A stretch of DNA of 64,000 nucleotides. Source: Limnohabitans sp. 2KL-27. GTDB taxonomy: Bacteria; Pseudomonadota; Gammaproteobacteria; Burkholderiales; Burkholderiaceae_C. Shown piece by piece: positions 34,282 to 43,126 of this stretch. How positions within the stretch are numbered: position 1 is the first letter of the stretch; each line of letters begins with the position of its first letter. The stretch spans positions 248,853-312,852 of the forward strand of contig NZ_CXOP01000002.1 of assembly GCF_001269345.1 (NCBI RefSeq), written 5' to 3'. Both the position numbers and the translations under genes were made by a program. The notes below the pieces were generated by a model. That model ran no database searches. It worked only from the letters and a program-made list of their open reading frames with translations, and was not told the origin of the DNA.

Positions 34282-35256
34282 ATGCACCGCAGAAACTGGA
34301 TCGCAGCAGCCGCTGCCGTGGTCGCCTTGTCGCCCTTTTTGGCCCCCACCGCTTCGGCGCAGGCCTGGCCGACACGCCCGATCAAACTGGTCGTGCCTTT
34401 CCCACCCGGCGGCCTGATCGACAACATGGCCCGTTTGGTGGCGCCCAAGTTGTCGCAAGAGTTGGGGCAGCCCATCGTGATCGACAACAAGCCCGGCGCC
34501 GGGGGCAACCTGGGTGCGGCCGAAGCGGCCCGCGCCGCAGCGGACGGCTACACCCTCTTGATGGCCTCGCCGCCCTTGACCATCAGCCCCGCGCTGTACA
34601 CCAAGCTGCCCTACAAGCCTGAGCAAATCGTGCCGGTGGGCCTGCTCGGTCGTGTGCCCAACGTGCTGGTGGTCAACCCGGCTTCAGGCATCCAGAGCGT
34701 GGCCGACCTGAGCGCCCGCATCAAAGCCAAACCCGGCCAACTCAACTACGCCTCCAACGGCCAAGGCACCTCCTTGCACCTGAGCGCAGAGCTCTACAAA
34801 AGCATGTCCGGTATTTTCGTCACACACATCCCCTACCGGGGTGCTGCGGCGGGCCTGACGGCGGTGATGGCCGACGAGGTCAGCATGATGTTCGACAACC
34901 TGCCCTCGGCTCTGGGCCTGATCAATGGCGGCAAGCTCAAGGCCTTGGCCGTGACCACACCCCAGCGCAGCAGCGCCTTGCCTAACGTGCCCACCATGGA
35001 GGAAGCTGGCGTCAAGGGTTACCAAGTGTTTGCCTGGTTCGGCGTGGCCGCGCCTGCGGGCTTGCCTGCACCCGTCGCGCAAAAACTGGAACAAGCCCTG
35101 GAGCGCGTGGCCAAGCAGCCGGAAGTCCAGGCCGCCATCCAGAAAGCCGGTGCCGAGCCGACCTGGGTGAACGCCCAAGGCATGGCCAGCTTCATGCAGG
35201 CCGACATGGCGCAGTGGAAAAAAGTGGCGGCCTACGCCAAGATCAATCTGGATTGA
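34282..35256 (+). CDS. Bug/TctC family periplasmic binding protein heading the threonate operon (fourth)
   Basis: A 324-residue protein with a signal peptide (residues 1-26, ending TASAQ) and the motifs WPTRPIKLVVPFPPGG, VIDNKPGAGGNLGAAE and IPYRGAAAGLTAVMADE. AGGAG precedes the ATG. It is separated by ten bases from ltnD and is the first gene of the operon, so its ligand is likely threonate or another four-carbon sugar acid; this is inference from position only. No TctA/TctB membrane genes are adjacent. Confidence 0.92.
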   Translation: MHRRNWIAAAAAVVALSPFLAPTASAQAWPTRPIKLVVPFPPGGLIDNMARLVAPKLSQELGQPIVIDNKPGAGGNLGAAEAARAAADGYTLLMASPPLTISPALYTKLPYKPEQIVPVGLLGRVPNVLVVNPASGIQSVADLSARIKAKPGQLNYASNGQGTSLHLSAELYKSMSGIFVTHIPYRGAAAGLTAVMADEVSMMFDNLPSALGLINGGKLKALAVTTPQRSSALPNVPTMEEAGVKGYQVFAWFGVAAPAGLPAPVAQKLEQALERVAKQPEVQAAIQKAGAEPTWVNAQGMASFMQADMAQWKKVAAYAKINLD

Positions 35257-35266
35257 GAGCACGAAC

Positions 35267-36166
35267 ATGAGCACAGTGGGATTGATTGGTTTGGGGGCCA
35301 TGGGCTCGGGCATGGCCGCATCGCTGCGCCGCGCCGGGCACAGCGTGCAGGTGTTTGATGTGCGCCGCGAAGTGGCCGAGGCTTTCACCCATGCAGGCGG
35401 CACGGCGCACGACACCTTGGCCTCGCTCGGGGCAGCGTGCGATGTGGTGGTCTCGGTGGTGGTGAACGCCGCGCAAACCGAAGCCGTGCTGTTTGGCGAT
35501 GGCACCACCCCCGGTTGCGCCGCCAGCATGAAGCCGGGCAGCGTCTTTGTGATGTGCTCCACCGTCGACCCGAACTGGTCGGTGGCCTTGGAAGCGCGTC
35601 TGGAGGCCATGGGCCTGCGCTATGTGGACGCGCCGATTTCGGGGGGTGCAGCCAAAGCGGCGTCCGGACAAATGACCATGATGACCGCCGGCAAGCCCGA
35701 AGCCTACGCGCTGGCCGAACCGTTTTTGAACGCCATGGCCGCCAAGGTCTACAAGCTGGGCGAGCGCGCGGGCGCGGGCAGCAAAGTCAAGATCATCAAC
35801 CAACTGCTGGCGGGCGTGCACATCGCCGCAGCGGCCGAAGCCATGGCCCTGGGCCTGCGTGAAGGTGTGGACGCTGCCGCTTTGTACGAGGTGATCACAA
35901 ACAGCGCAGGCAACAGCTGGATGTTTGAAAACCGCATGGCCCATGTGCTGGCGGCCGACTACACGCCGCTGTCGGCTGTGGACATTTTTGTGAAGGATCT
36001 GGGCATCGTGCTCGACATGGCGCGGGCCAGCAAATTCCCACTGCCGCTGTCGAGCACCGCGCACCAAATGTTCATGCAGGCCAGCACCGCAGGCTTTGCG
36101 AAAGAAGACGACAGCGCGGTGATCAAGATCTTCCCGGGCATTGAATTGCCCAAGGGCAAAGCATGA
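35267..36166 (+). CDS. ltnD: L-threonate dehydrogenase (3-hydroxyisobutyrate dehydrogenase family)
   Basis: A 299-residue NAD-dependent dehydrogenase: VGLIGLGAMGSGMAASLRRAG cofactor site (in two parts), CSTVDPNW, DAPISGGAAKAASGQM substrate loop and KVKIINQLLAGVHIAAAAEAM with the catalytic Lys. It oxidises threonate to 2-oxo-tetronate. The assignment as LtnD rests on the following kinase, decarboxylase and isomerase genes, which together form the known four-carbon acid sugar pathway. Overlaps otnK by four bases (ATGA). Confidence 0.92.
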   Translation: MSTVGLIGLGAMGSGMAASLRRAGHSVQVFDVRREVAEAFTHAGGTAHDTLASLGAACDVVVSVVVNAAQTEAVLFGDGTTPGCAASMKPGSVFVMCSTVDPNWSVALEARLEAMGLRYVDAPISGGAAKAASGQMTMMTAGKPEAYALAEPFLNAMAAKVYKLGERAGAGSKVKIINQLLAGVHIAAAAEAMALGLREGVDAAALYEVITNSAGNSWMFENRMAHVLAADYTPLSAVDIFVKDLGIVLDMARASKFPLPLSSTAHQMFMQASTAGFAKEDDSAVIKIFPGIELPKGKA

Positions 36167-37434
36167 GCGCGCTGAAACTCGGCTTGAAGTTGGGTTGCAT
36201 TGCCGACGATTTCACCGGCGCCACAGACCTCGCCAACAACCTGGTGCGCTCGGGCATGCGGGTGGTGCAGACCATTGGTGTGCCCACCTCGCCACTGGCC
36301 GCAGACGTCGACGCGGTGGTGGTGGCGCTCAAGTCGCGCACGATTCCTGCCAACGAGGCCATCGCGCAATCGCTCGAGGCCTTGCAGTGGCTGCAAGGCC
36401 AAGGCGCACAGCAAATTTATTTCAAATACTGCTCGACCTTTGACAGCACGCCCGAGGGCAATATTGGCCCCGTGAGCGAGGCGCTGATGGACGCGCTGGG
36501 ATGCGACTTCACCATCGCCACACCCGCCTTCCCGGACAACGGGCGCACGGTGTTCAAGGGCTATCTGTTTGCGGGCAACGTGCTGCTCAATGAGTCGGGC
36601 ATGCAAAACCACCCGCTCACGCCCATGACAGATGCCAACCTGGTGCGCGTGATGCAGGCGCAAACAAAGCGCAAGGTGGGCTTGATCGATTACAAAACCG
36701 TGGCGCAAGGTGAAGCGGCCATCCGCGAACGCATCGCCGCGTTGCGGGCCGAGGGGGTGGGCGTGGCGGTGGTGGACGCCACCAACAACGAAGACCTGCA
36801 CCGTCTGGGTCCTGCTCTGAAAGACATGCCGCTGGTCACCGCCGGCTCGGGCGTGGCCATTGGCCTGCCCGCGAACTGGGGCCTCAAGCCTTCGCTGCAA
36901 GCGAGCCAATTGCCCACTGCCAAGGGCCTGCAAGCCGTGGTCTCGGGCAGCTGCTCTTTGGCCACCAACGCGCAGGTGGCGCACTTCAAGGCCACGGGGC
37001 GACCCGCTTGGGCCATCGCGCCCGCCAGCCTGATGCACGGCCAAAGCGAAGCGGTGGTGCAGCAAGTGCTGGCTTGGGTCGCGCCACTTTTGAAGGACGG
37101 CCCGGTGCTGGTGTATTCCACCGCCGAGCCCGAAGCCGTCAAGGCGGTGCAGGCGCAACTGGGCGTGGCGGAAGCGGGCGCTTTGGTCGAACACGCACTG
37201 GCCGCTGTGGCGCGGGGCCTGGTCGGTCTGGGCGTGAAACAGTTGGTGGTGGCGGGCGGTGAAACCTCGGGCGCTTGCGTGCAGGCGCTGGACATCGCGC
37301 AGCTGCAAATCGGCCCGCAAATCGACCCGGGTGTGCCGTGGTGCCATGCGCCTTCGGGCGTGCACATCGCACTCAAGTCGGGCAACTTTGGCACCGAAGA
37401 TTTCTTCACCAAAGCCTTTACAGTGCTGGCATGA
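36163..37434 (+). CDS. otnK: 3-oxo-tetronate kinase (DUF1537 family)
   Basis: A 423-residue kinase with the two-domain DUF1537 structure. The N-terminal part shows LGCIADDFTGATDLANNLVR and FKYCSTFDSTPEGNIGPVSEAL; the C-terminal half carries VSGSCSLATNAQV and VVAGGETSGACVQAL, the nucleotide side. It phosphorylates 3-oxo-tetronate at the expense of ATP in the threonate pathway. Translationally coupled to ltnD and to otnC by ATGA overlaps on both sides. Confidence 0.93.
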   Translation: MSALKLGLKLGCIADDFTGATDLANNLVRSGMRVVQTIGVPTSPLAADVDAVVVALKSRTIPANEAIAQSLEALQWLQGQGAQQIYFKYCSTFDSTPEGNIGPVSEALMDALGCDFTIATPAFPDNGRTVFKGYLFAGNVLLNESGMQNHPLTPMTDANLVRVMQAQTKRKVGLIDYKTVAQGEAAIRERIAALRAEGVGVAVVDATNNEDLHRLGPALKDMPLVTAGSGVAIGLPANWGLKPSLQASQLPTAKGLQAVVSGSCSLATNAQVAHFKATGRPAWAIAPASLMHGQSEAVVQQVLAWVAPLLKDGPVLVYSTAEPEAVKAVQAQLGVAEAGALVEHALAAVARGLVGLGVKQLVVAGGETSGACVQALDIAQLQIGPQIDPGVPWCHAPSGVHIALKSGNFGTEDFFTKAFTVLA

Positions 37435-38096
37435 ACTTCACCGAATCCCAAGCCCGCGAAGAGATCTGCCGCGTGGGCCGCAGCCTGTTCGAGCGCGGCT
37501 ACGTGCACGCCACAGCCGGCAACATCAGCGTGCGCCTGGACGATGGTTTTTTGATCACGCCCACCGACGCGTGCTTGGGCTTTCTCGACCCTGCGCGTCT
37601 GGCCAAGCTCGACCTGCAGGGCCAGCAGGTCAGTGGCGACAAAGGCAGCAAAACCATCGCCTTGCACCGCCAGATTTACGCGGCCGCTGCCGAAACCGAT
37701 GCCGACACCCGCTGCGTGATCCACACCCACAGCACGCACTGCGTGGCACTCAGCCTGAACGCCCACGGCCCCGAACTGCTGGCGCCAATCACGCCCTACT
37801 TTGTGATGAAGGTCGGCCATGTGCCCCTGGTGCGCTACCACCGCCCGGGCAGCCCCGATGCGGCCCAAGAAGTGGCCGCATTGATCCGCAGCCACGCCGC
37901 GCAAGGCAGGCCGATTCGCGCCGTGATGCTGCCGCGCCTGGGGCCCAATGTGTGGCACGACACGCCCGCCGCCGCCATGGCCACGCTCGAAGAACTCGAA
38001 GAAACCGCCAAGCTCATGCTGCTGCAACCCGAGACCCCCGCGCTGCGCGCCACCGATCTGGACGAGTTGCGCCAGACCTTTGGTGCCCGCTGGTGA
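37431..38096 (+). CDS. otnC: 3-oxo-tetronate 4-phosphate decarboxylase (class II aldolase family)
   Basis: A 221-residue class II aldolase/adducin-type enzyme. ATAGNISVRLDDGFLITPTDACLGFL is the phosphate and substrate region and CVIHTHSTHCVAL holds the zinc-binding HxH; RLGPNVWHDTP carries the third His. It decarboxylates 3-oxo-tetronate 4-phosphate to dihydroxyacetone phosphate, which enters glycolysis. ATG at 37431 overlaps the otnK stop. Confidence 0.92.
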   Translation: MNFTESQAREEICRVGRSLFERGYVHATAGNISVRLDDGFLITPTDACLGFLDPARLAKLDLQGQQVSGDKGSKTIALHRQIYAAAAETDADTRCVIHTHSTHCVALSLNAHGPELLAPITPYFVMKVGHVPLVRYHRPGSPDAAQEVAALIRSHAAQGRPIRAVMLPRLGPNVWHDTPAAAMATLEELEETAKLMLLQPETPALRATDLDELRQTFGARW

Positions 38097-38105
38097 CCCT
38101 GTAAG

Positions 38106-38123
38106 CGCGGCGCCCTCGCCGCG
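38106..38123 (+). other. GC-rich hairpin between otnC and otnI
   Basis: CGCGGCG (38106-38112) and CGCCGCG (38117-38123) pair perfectly around CCCT. There is no T-run, so it is more likely an mRNA stability or processing element that lets otnI be made at a different level. Confidence 0.4.
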
Positions 38124-38153
38124 ATTGAACCCCTTGCACACCGAAAGAACCCC

Positions 38154-38987
38154 ATGCCCCGCTTTGCTGCCAACCTGTCCATGATGTACCCCGACCTGCC
38201 GTTTCTGGACCGCTTTGAAGCCGCAGCCCAAGACGGTTTCAAGGCGGTGGAGTATTTGTTTCCCTATCCTTATCCGGCGGCCGAGTTGGCGGCCCGATTG
38301 AAGGCCAACGGTTTGCAACAGGCGCTGTTCAACGCCCCGCCCGGCGGCACCGATGCGGCCAGCTTTGGCCAAGCCTGGGAAACCGGCAGCCGGGGCACGG
38401 CCAGCGTGCCGGGACGTGAAGCCGAGTTCCGTACCGGCTTTGCCCAAGCTTTGGTCTATGCCGACGCTCTGAATTGCCCGCGCGTCCACGCCATGGTGGG
38501 TTTGCGGGCCGAAGGCGCCAATGCCGAAGCAGCGGATGCCACGCTCGTGAACAACTTGCAATGGGCTGCCGCCGAAGCCGCCAAAGCCGGGCGCGATGTG
38601 CTGATCGAGCCGATCAACACCCGCAGCGTGCCGGGCTTTCACCTCAACCGGCAAGACCATGCGCACCGCATCGTGCAGGCCGTGGGCGCGTCCAATGTGA
38701 AGGTGCAGATGGACTTGTTCCATTGCCAGATCGTCGAAGGCGACCTGAGCGCCAAGATCGCGCAGTACCTGCCCACGGGCCGGGTCGGGCATTTCCAGAT
38801 CGCCGAGGTGCCGCACCGCCACGAGCCGGGCACGGGCGAGGTGAACTGGACGCACATCTTCCAGGTGATCGACAAGGTGTCGGCCGAATGCGGCTGGGAC
38901 GGCTGGATCGGCTGCGAGTACAACCCGGCCGATGCCTCGGCGGGCGGCACGTCGCGGGGTCTGGGCTGGGCGCGGCCTTACCTGTGA
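38154..38987 (+). CDS. otnI: 2-oxo-tetronate isomerase (hydroxypyruvate isomerase family)
   Basis: A 277-residue TIM-barrel isomerase starting MPRFAANLSMMYPDLPFLDRF, with EYLFPYPYPAAELA, the metal ligands in LIEPINTRSVPGFHL, QMDLFHCQIVEGDL and IAEVPHRHEPGTGE, and GCEYNPA. It converts 2-oxo-tetronate to 3-oxo-tetronate, the substrate of OtnK. Last gene of the operon; AGAA then the ATG at 38154 is preceded by a weak ribosome-binding site. Confidence 0.92.
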   Translation: MPRFAANLSMMYPDLPFLDRFEAAAQDGFKAVEYLFPYPYPAAELAARLKANGLQQALFNAPPGGTDAASFGQAWETGSRGTASVPGREAEFRTGFAQALVYADALNCPRVHAMVGLRAEGANAEAADATLVNNLQWAAAEAAKAGRDVLIEPINTRSVPGFHLNRQDHAHRIVQAVGASNVKVQMDLFHCQIVEGDLSAKIAQYLPTGRVGHFQIAEVPHRHEPGTGEVNWTHIFQVIDKVSAECGWDGWIGCEYNPADASAGGTSRGLGWARPYL

Positions 38988-39043
38988 AACAAGGTCAGCC
39001 AAGCCTGTCGCTGTGCCACGCCATGACTGCGCCTTGATCTGTC

Positions 39044-39787
39044 ATGAATGACCTCCATTACCTGATGTGGGCCGGTTTGGCGGCGAGCCTGGTGGGCATG
39101 TCCAAGGGCGGATTGCCCACCGTCGGCATGTTGTCGGTCCCCATCCTGTCCTTGTACATGTCGCCGATCAAAGCGGTGGTCATGCTGCTGCCGATCTACA
39201 TCATCTCCGACACCGTTGGCCTGTGGCTTTACCGCAAGGCATTCAGCGCCATCAACCTGAAAATCCTTGTGCCTGCTGGCATCCTGGGCATTTGGGTCGG
39301 TTGGTTGACAGCCACCATGGTGTCGGATGCCGCCGTCAAGGCGATGATCGGTGTGATGGGCGTGGGGTTTGTGCTCAATGCCTGGCGACAACGCAAAACC
39401 GTTCAAATTGCGCAATCCGCGCGCTGGGGCCGAGGCATTTTTTGGGGTGGTGTTTCGGGTTTTGCCAGCTTCATCTCCCACGCTGGGGGACCCCCATTCC
39501 AAGTTTATCTGCTTCCCCAAAAACTGCCCAAGTTGGTGTTTGCCGGCACGTCGACTTTGTTTTTCGCTGCCATCAACCTGGCCAAACTCGCACCCTATCA
39601 CCAATTGCAGCCCTATGGCGCGGAAGAAATGATGGGGGCTTTGGTGCTGATCCCGTTTGCCCTGTTGGGCACCGTGGTCGGGGCTTACCTGACACGCAAA
39701 ATCGCCGACGACTGGTTCTTCAAATGGGTCCAGGTTGGCTTGCTGTTGGTCTCGTTGAAGTTGATCTTGGACGTGGTCAGCGCCTGA
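39044..39787 (+). CDS. TauE/SafE family membrane transporter (DUF81)
   Basis: A 247-residue polytopic protein with about eight helices. MSKGGLPTVGMLSVPILSLYM and GFASFISHAGGPPFQVYLLP are the two half-repeats of the TauE/SafE family, proposed anion exporters (sulfite, sulfoacetate or other organic acids). Lies 56 bases after otnI, same strand, so it may be cotranscribed, but link to the threonate pathway is not shown. Convergent with the XdhC-like gene. Confidence 0.87.
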   Translation: MNDLHYLMWAGLAASLVGMSKGGLPTVGMLSVPILSLYMSPIKAVVMLLPIYIISDTVGLWLYRKAFSAINLKILVPAGILGIWVGWLTATMVSDAAVKAMIGVMGVGFVLNAWRQRKTVQIAQSARWGRGIFWGGVSGFASFISHAGGPPFQVYLLPQKLPKLVFAGTSTLFFAAINLAKLAPYHQLQPYGAEEMMGALVLIPFALLGTVVGAYLTRKIADDWFFKWVQVGLLLVSLKLILDVVSA

Positions 39788-39793
39788 GGCCTG

Positions 39794-40795
39794 TCAAACC
39801 AAGCCGCACACCGTCTTGGAGCCTTCCCAATTGCTGAGCGCTTGGCTCAAATCGGTGCCCCGGCGCATGGCGGTCATTTCGGCCACGATGCTCAAAGCAA
39901 TTTCGGGGGGCGTCAAAGCGCCAATGTTCAGGCCCACTGGGCCATGCAGTTGGCGCACTTCGGCTTCGCTCAGATCAAAGTCCAGCAAACGCTGGCGGCG
40001 CTGCGCGTTGTTGTGCCGTGAGCCCAATGCCCCCACATAAAACGCAGGGGTGCGCAGCGCCTCCATGAGGGCAAGGTCGTCGAGCTTGGGGTCGTGCGTC
40101 ACCGCCACCACGGCGCTGTTGTGGTCCAGGCGCATGGACAGCACCAGGTCGTCGGGCATCTGAGTGGACAGGGTCACGCCGGCCAGGGTGTCCCAGCCTT
40201 CGTGGTATTCCACACGCGGCTCGCACACCGTGACCTGGTAGTCCAGCATCACGGCCATGTTGGCCAGACAGCGTGACAACTGCCCGCCACCGATGACGAG
40301 CAAACGCAGGCGCGGGCCGTGCACCGTGGTCAGGCTGTGGCCGTCAAACTGCAGCTTATCGCCTTCGGTGGCGGCGCTCATGCGCACCAGGCCCGTGGCC
40401 ATGTCCAAGCGGCGCTCCACACGCTGGTGTTGCGCAATGAGCACCAGCAATTCGCGCAATTGCGACTGTGGCGACAAAGGCTCCAGCACCACCTGCACCG
40501 AGCCGCCACACGGCAGACCAAAGCGGCGCACCTCTTCGGCGGTTTGGCCATAGGTAGTGGTGTCGGGCAGGCGCAGCGCCAGCTCGCCAGCGGCCACGCG
40601 GCGAATCAAATCGTCTTCGATGCAACCGCCCGAGACCGAACCGGCCACCTGGCCATCGCCCCGGATGATCATGAGCGAGCCGGGTGGACGCGGGGCCGAG
40701 CCCCAAGTGCGCACCACCGTGCCCATGACCACGCGATGGCCCCGGCTTTGCCAGTCCAGGGCCGTGCGGATCACGTCGATGTCGATGCTGTTCAT
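39794..40795 (-). CDS. XdhC/CoxI family molybdenum cofactor maturation protein
   Basis: A 333-residue protein. GSAPRPPGSLMIIRGDGQVAGSVSGGCIEDDL is the conserved N-terminal XdhC segment including the SGGCxE motif, and LRLLVIGGGQLSRCLA starts the C-terminal Rossmann domain, ending in ALGSRHNNAQRR and NIGALTPPEIALSI. XdhC proteins bind and sulfurate molybdenum cofactor before its insertion into xanthine or CO dehydrogenase-type enzymes. No such dehydrogenase is present here. Followed by the MocA-like gene, 13 bases downstream in the same direction of transcription being opposite in order. Confidence 0.88.
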   Translation of the reverse strand: MNSIDIDVIRTALDWQSRGHRVVMGTVVRTWGSAPRPPGSLMIIRGDGQVAGSVSGGCIEDDLIRRVAAGELALRLPDTTTYGQTAEEVRRFGLPCGGSVQVVLEPLSPQSQLRELLVLIAQHQRVERRLDMATGLVRMSAATEGDKLQFDGHSLTTVHGPRLRLLVIGGGQLSRCLANMAVMLDYQVTVCEPRVEYHEGWDTLAGVTLSTQMPDDLVLSMRLDHNSAVVAVTHDPKLDDLALMEALRTPAFYVGALGSRHNNAQRRQRLLDFDLSEAEVRQLHGPVGLNIGALTPPEIALSIVAEMTAMRRGTDLSQALSNWEGSKTVCGLV

Positions 40796-40808
40796 GCTTG
40801 TCGCTTGT

Positions 40809-41522
40809 TTAGAGGTTCAAATCGTTGGGCCAGCGCAGGCTTTGCCCCGTCAGCTGTTCCACCGCCTGGCGGTCTGCCTCATTGTCGACATCCAGGCGGT
40901 AATGACCATGGGGTGTTTCCCAGTGGTAAACGGCTTCGGGGTGGGCCCGCTGCCATTGGCGCGCGCCCATTTGTTCGTCGCTGGCCAGCATCTGCGCCAT
41001 CACCGCGCCAGAAAACACCACCGGGTTGCCCGGCAACCCTTTCACACTCGGTTGCAGCATCTGCGTGCCAGCCGGGCGTTGCGCAAAAGCCTCTAGCAAT
41101 GCCTGCACCGCTGGCGCGTTGATCAGCGGCTGATCGGCCAGCGCCACCACCACCGCATCCAGACCAGGTGGCAAAGCCCTCAAGCCGATGCGCAATGAGC
41201 TGACATGGCCCTCATCGGGCTGAGGGTTGCGCACCGGCTGGGCAGCCCAGCGGGCCACCGCACCGTCTTGCAAAATGCGCTCTGCGTGGTGCCCCAGCAC
41301 CACCCCAATGGGGCTCACGCCCGCCAGCGTCAAGGCCTGCAATTGCCGCTCCAGCAAACTCACGCCGTCGAGCTGCAGCAGGCATTTGGGCCGGTGGCCC
41401 ATGCGGCTGCCAGCGCCTGCGGCCAACACGAGGCCGCCTGTGCGCAGTGCCGGTCCCGTTGCGGGCTGAGCAAGCGGTGTCAGGTTCAATCGGGCGCTCC
41501 TGGTCGGTGATGGACGGGTCAT
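40809..41522 (-). CDS. MocA-like molybdenum cofactor nucleotidyltransferase
   Basis: A 237-residue MobA/MocA-type nucleotidyltransferase: GLVLAAGAGSRMGHRPKCLLQLDG nucleotide-binding loop, DAVVVALADQPLIN metal site, and LPGNPVVFSG. MocA adds CMP to molybdopterin cofactor for xanthine-oxidase-type enzymes. It is transcribed just before the XdhC-like gene (13-base gap) and forms with it the maturation pair. The start at 41522 is upstream of a 50-residue divergent spacer. Confidence 0.83.
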   Translation of the reverse strand: MTRPSPTRSARLNLTPLAQPATGPALRTGGLVLAAGAGSRMGHRPKCLLQLDGVSLLERQLQALTLAGVSPIGVVLGHHAERILQDGAVARWAAQPVRNPQPDEGHVSSLRIGLRALPPGLDAVVVALADQPLINAPAVQALLEAFAQRPAGTQMLQPSVKGLPGNPVVFSGAVMAQMLASDEQMGARQWQRAHPEAVYHWETPHGHYRLDVDNEADRQAVEQLTGQSLRWPNDLNL

Positions 41523-41644
41523 TGTGCCGGGGTCCTGTCCCGGGGCTGCCGCGTTGGCGTCACCTCAGTCAATGCCTGCCGTGGCCAGCCCAACCCAAAC
41601 GCGCTACAGTATTTTCTTTTGTGTCGCCCCGAGGAGCCCCCACC

Positions 41645-43126
41645 ATGAACGCCCCCCTGCACCGCGAAATGCCCGCTGGCACCCTCGACAGCGCCCGCGC
41701 CTTGAATGCAGTCACCCAAGCCTGGGACAGCACCATCCTGCCCGAGCTGAAAAAGTACATCGAGATCCCGGCCAAGTCGCCGGCCTTCGATGGCGACTGG
41801 GCGGCGCACGGCCACATCGAAACCGTGTTGCGCAACGCGGCGCAGTGGGTCGAAGCGCAAAAGGTGGAGGGGCTCACGCTCGAAATCATCCGCCTGCCCG
41901 GGCGCACGCCGGTCATGTTTTTTGAAGTGGCCGCCACCCGCGCGCAAAGCGTTGGCTCGGGCCAAACGGTGCTGATGTATGGACACCTGGACAAGCAGCC
42001 CGAGTTCAATGGCTGGCGCAATGACCTGGGTCCTTGGACCCCGGTGTATGAAGAGGGCAAGTTGTATGGCCGCGGTGGCGCGGACGACGGCTATGCGGTC
42101 TATGCCAGCATCGCCGCCGTGCAAGCCCTCAAAGCGCAAAACACCGCCCACCCGCGCATCGTGGGGCTGATCGAGACCTGCGAAGAATCGGGCTCTTACG
42201 ACTTGCTGCCCTATGTGGATGCCCTGCGCGCGCGCATGGGCGATGTGGGCCTGGTGATTTGCTTGGACAGTGGGGCGGGCAATTACGACCAACTGTGGCT
42301 CACCACCAGTTTGCGGGGCATGGCCAGCGGCACGCTCAAGGTGCAGATCCTCACCGAAGGCATCCACTCGGGCGACGCCTCGGGCCTGGTGCCCTCGAGT
42401 TTCCGCATCATGCGCCAGGTGCTCGACCGCTTGGAAGACAGCGCCACCGGCCGCCTGCTGCCCGCCAGCTTCCATTGCGAAGTGCCCGCCGAACGTTTGG
42501 CGCAAGCCCAAGCCACGGCCGCCATTTTGGGCGACGAGGTGTACAAGCGTTTCCCCTGGGCGCACTACGACTGCGGCGGCTCGACCAGCTTTGCCCTGCC
42601 CACCACCACCGACCCGACACAAGCCCTGCTCAACCGCACCTGGACGCCCACGCTGAGCGTGACCGGGGCCGATGGCTTTCCAGCCCTGAAAGACGCGGGC
42701 AATGTGCTGCGGCCCTACACCGCCTTCAAACTCAGCCTGCGCCTGCCGCCGCTGGTGGACGCGGCACAAGCCGTGGCCGAGATGAAAGCCCTGCTCGAAG
42801 ACAACGCGCCTTACCAAGCCCAAGTCACCTTTGAAAGCGGCGGGGGTGCCACCGGCTGGAACGCCCCCGACACCCTGCCTTGGTTCGAGCAAGCCTTGAA
42901 CAGCGCCAGCCAGGCGCACTTTGGTGCCGGTGTGGGCTACATCGGCCAGGGCGGCACCATCCCGCTCATGAACATGCTCAGCGCCGGTTTCCCGAAAGCG
43001 CAAATGATGGTTTGTGGCGTGCTCGGCCCCAAGAGCAATGCACACGGGCCCAACGAGTTCTTGCACGTGCCTTATGCCAAAAAGCTCACGGCCGCCGTGG
43101 CCGAAGTGATGGCGCGGATGCCTTGA
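41645..43126 (+). CDS. M20 family metallopeptidase (dipeptidase-like)
   Basis: A 493-residue zinc peptidase. VLMYGHLDKQPEF (metal His), GRGGADDGYAVYA (bridging Asp), LIETCEESGSYDL (catalytic Glu pair), TEGIHSGDASG and GVLGPKSNAHGPNEF (late metal His) show a full M20 site. Members of this subgroup act as carboxypeptidases or dipeptidases in the cytoplasm. ATG 41645 chosen. Overlaps the following hydrolase gene by one base. Confidence 0.9.
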   Translation: MNAPLHREMPAGTLDSARALNAVTQAWDSTILPELKKYIEIPAKSPAFDGDWAAHGHIETVLRNAAQWVEAQKVEGLTLEIIRLPGRTPVMFFEVAATRAQSVGSGQTVLMYGHLDKQPEFNGWRNDLGPWTPVYEEGKLYGRGGADDGYAVYASIAAVQALKAQNTAHPRIVGLIETCEESGSYDLLPYVDALRARMGDVGLVICLDSGAGNYDQLWLTTSLRGMASGTLKVQILTEGIHSGDASGLVPSSFRIMRQVLDRLEDSATGRLLPASFHCEVPAERLAQAQATAAILGDEVYKRFPWAHYDCGGSTSFALPTTTDPTQALLNRTWTPTLSVTGADGFPALKDAGNVLRPYTAFKLSLRLPPLVDAAQAVAEMKALLEDNAPYQAQVTFESGGGATGWNAPDTLPWFEQALNSASQAHFGAGVGYIGQGGTIPLMNMLSAGFPKAQMMVCGVLGPKSNAHGPNEFLHVPYAKKLTAAVAEVMARMP

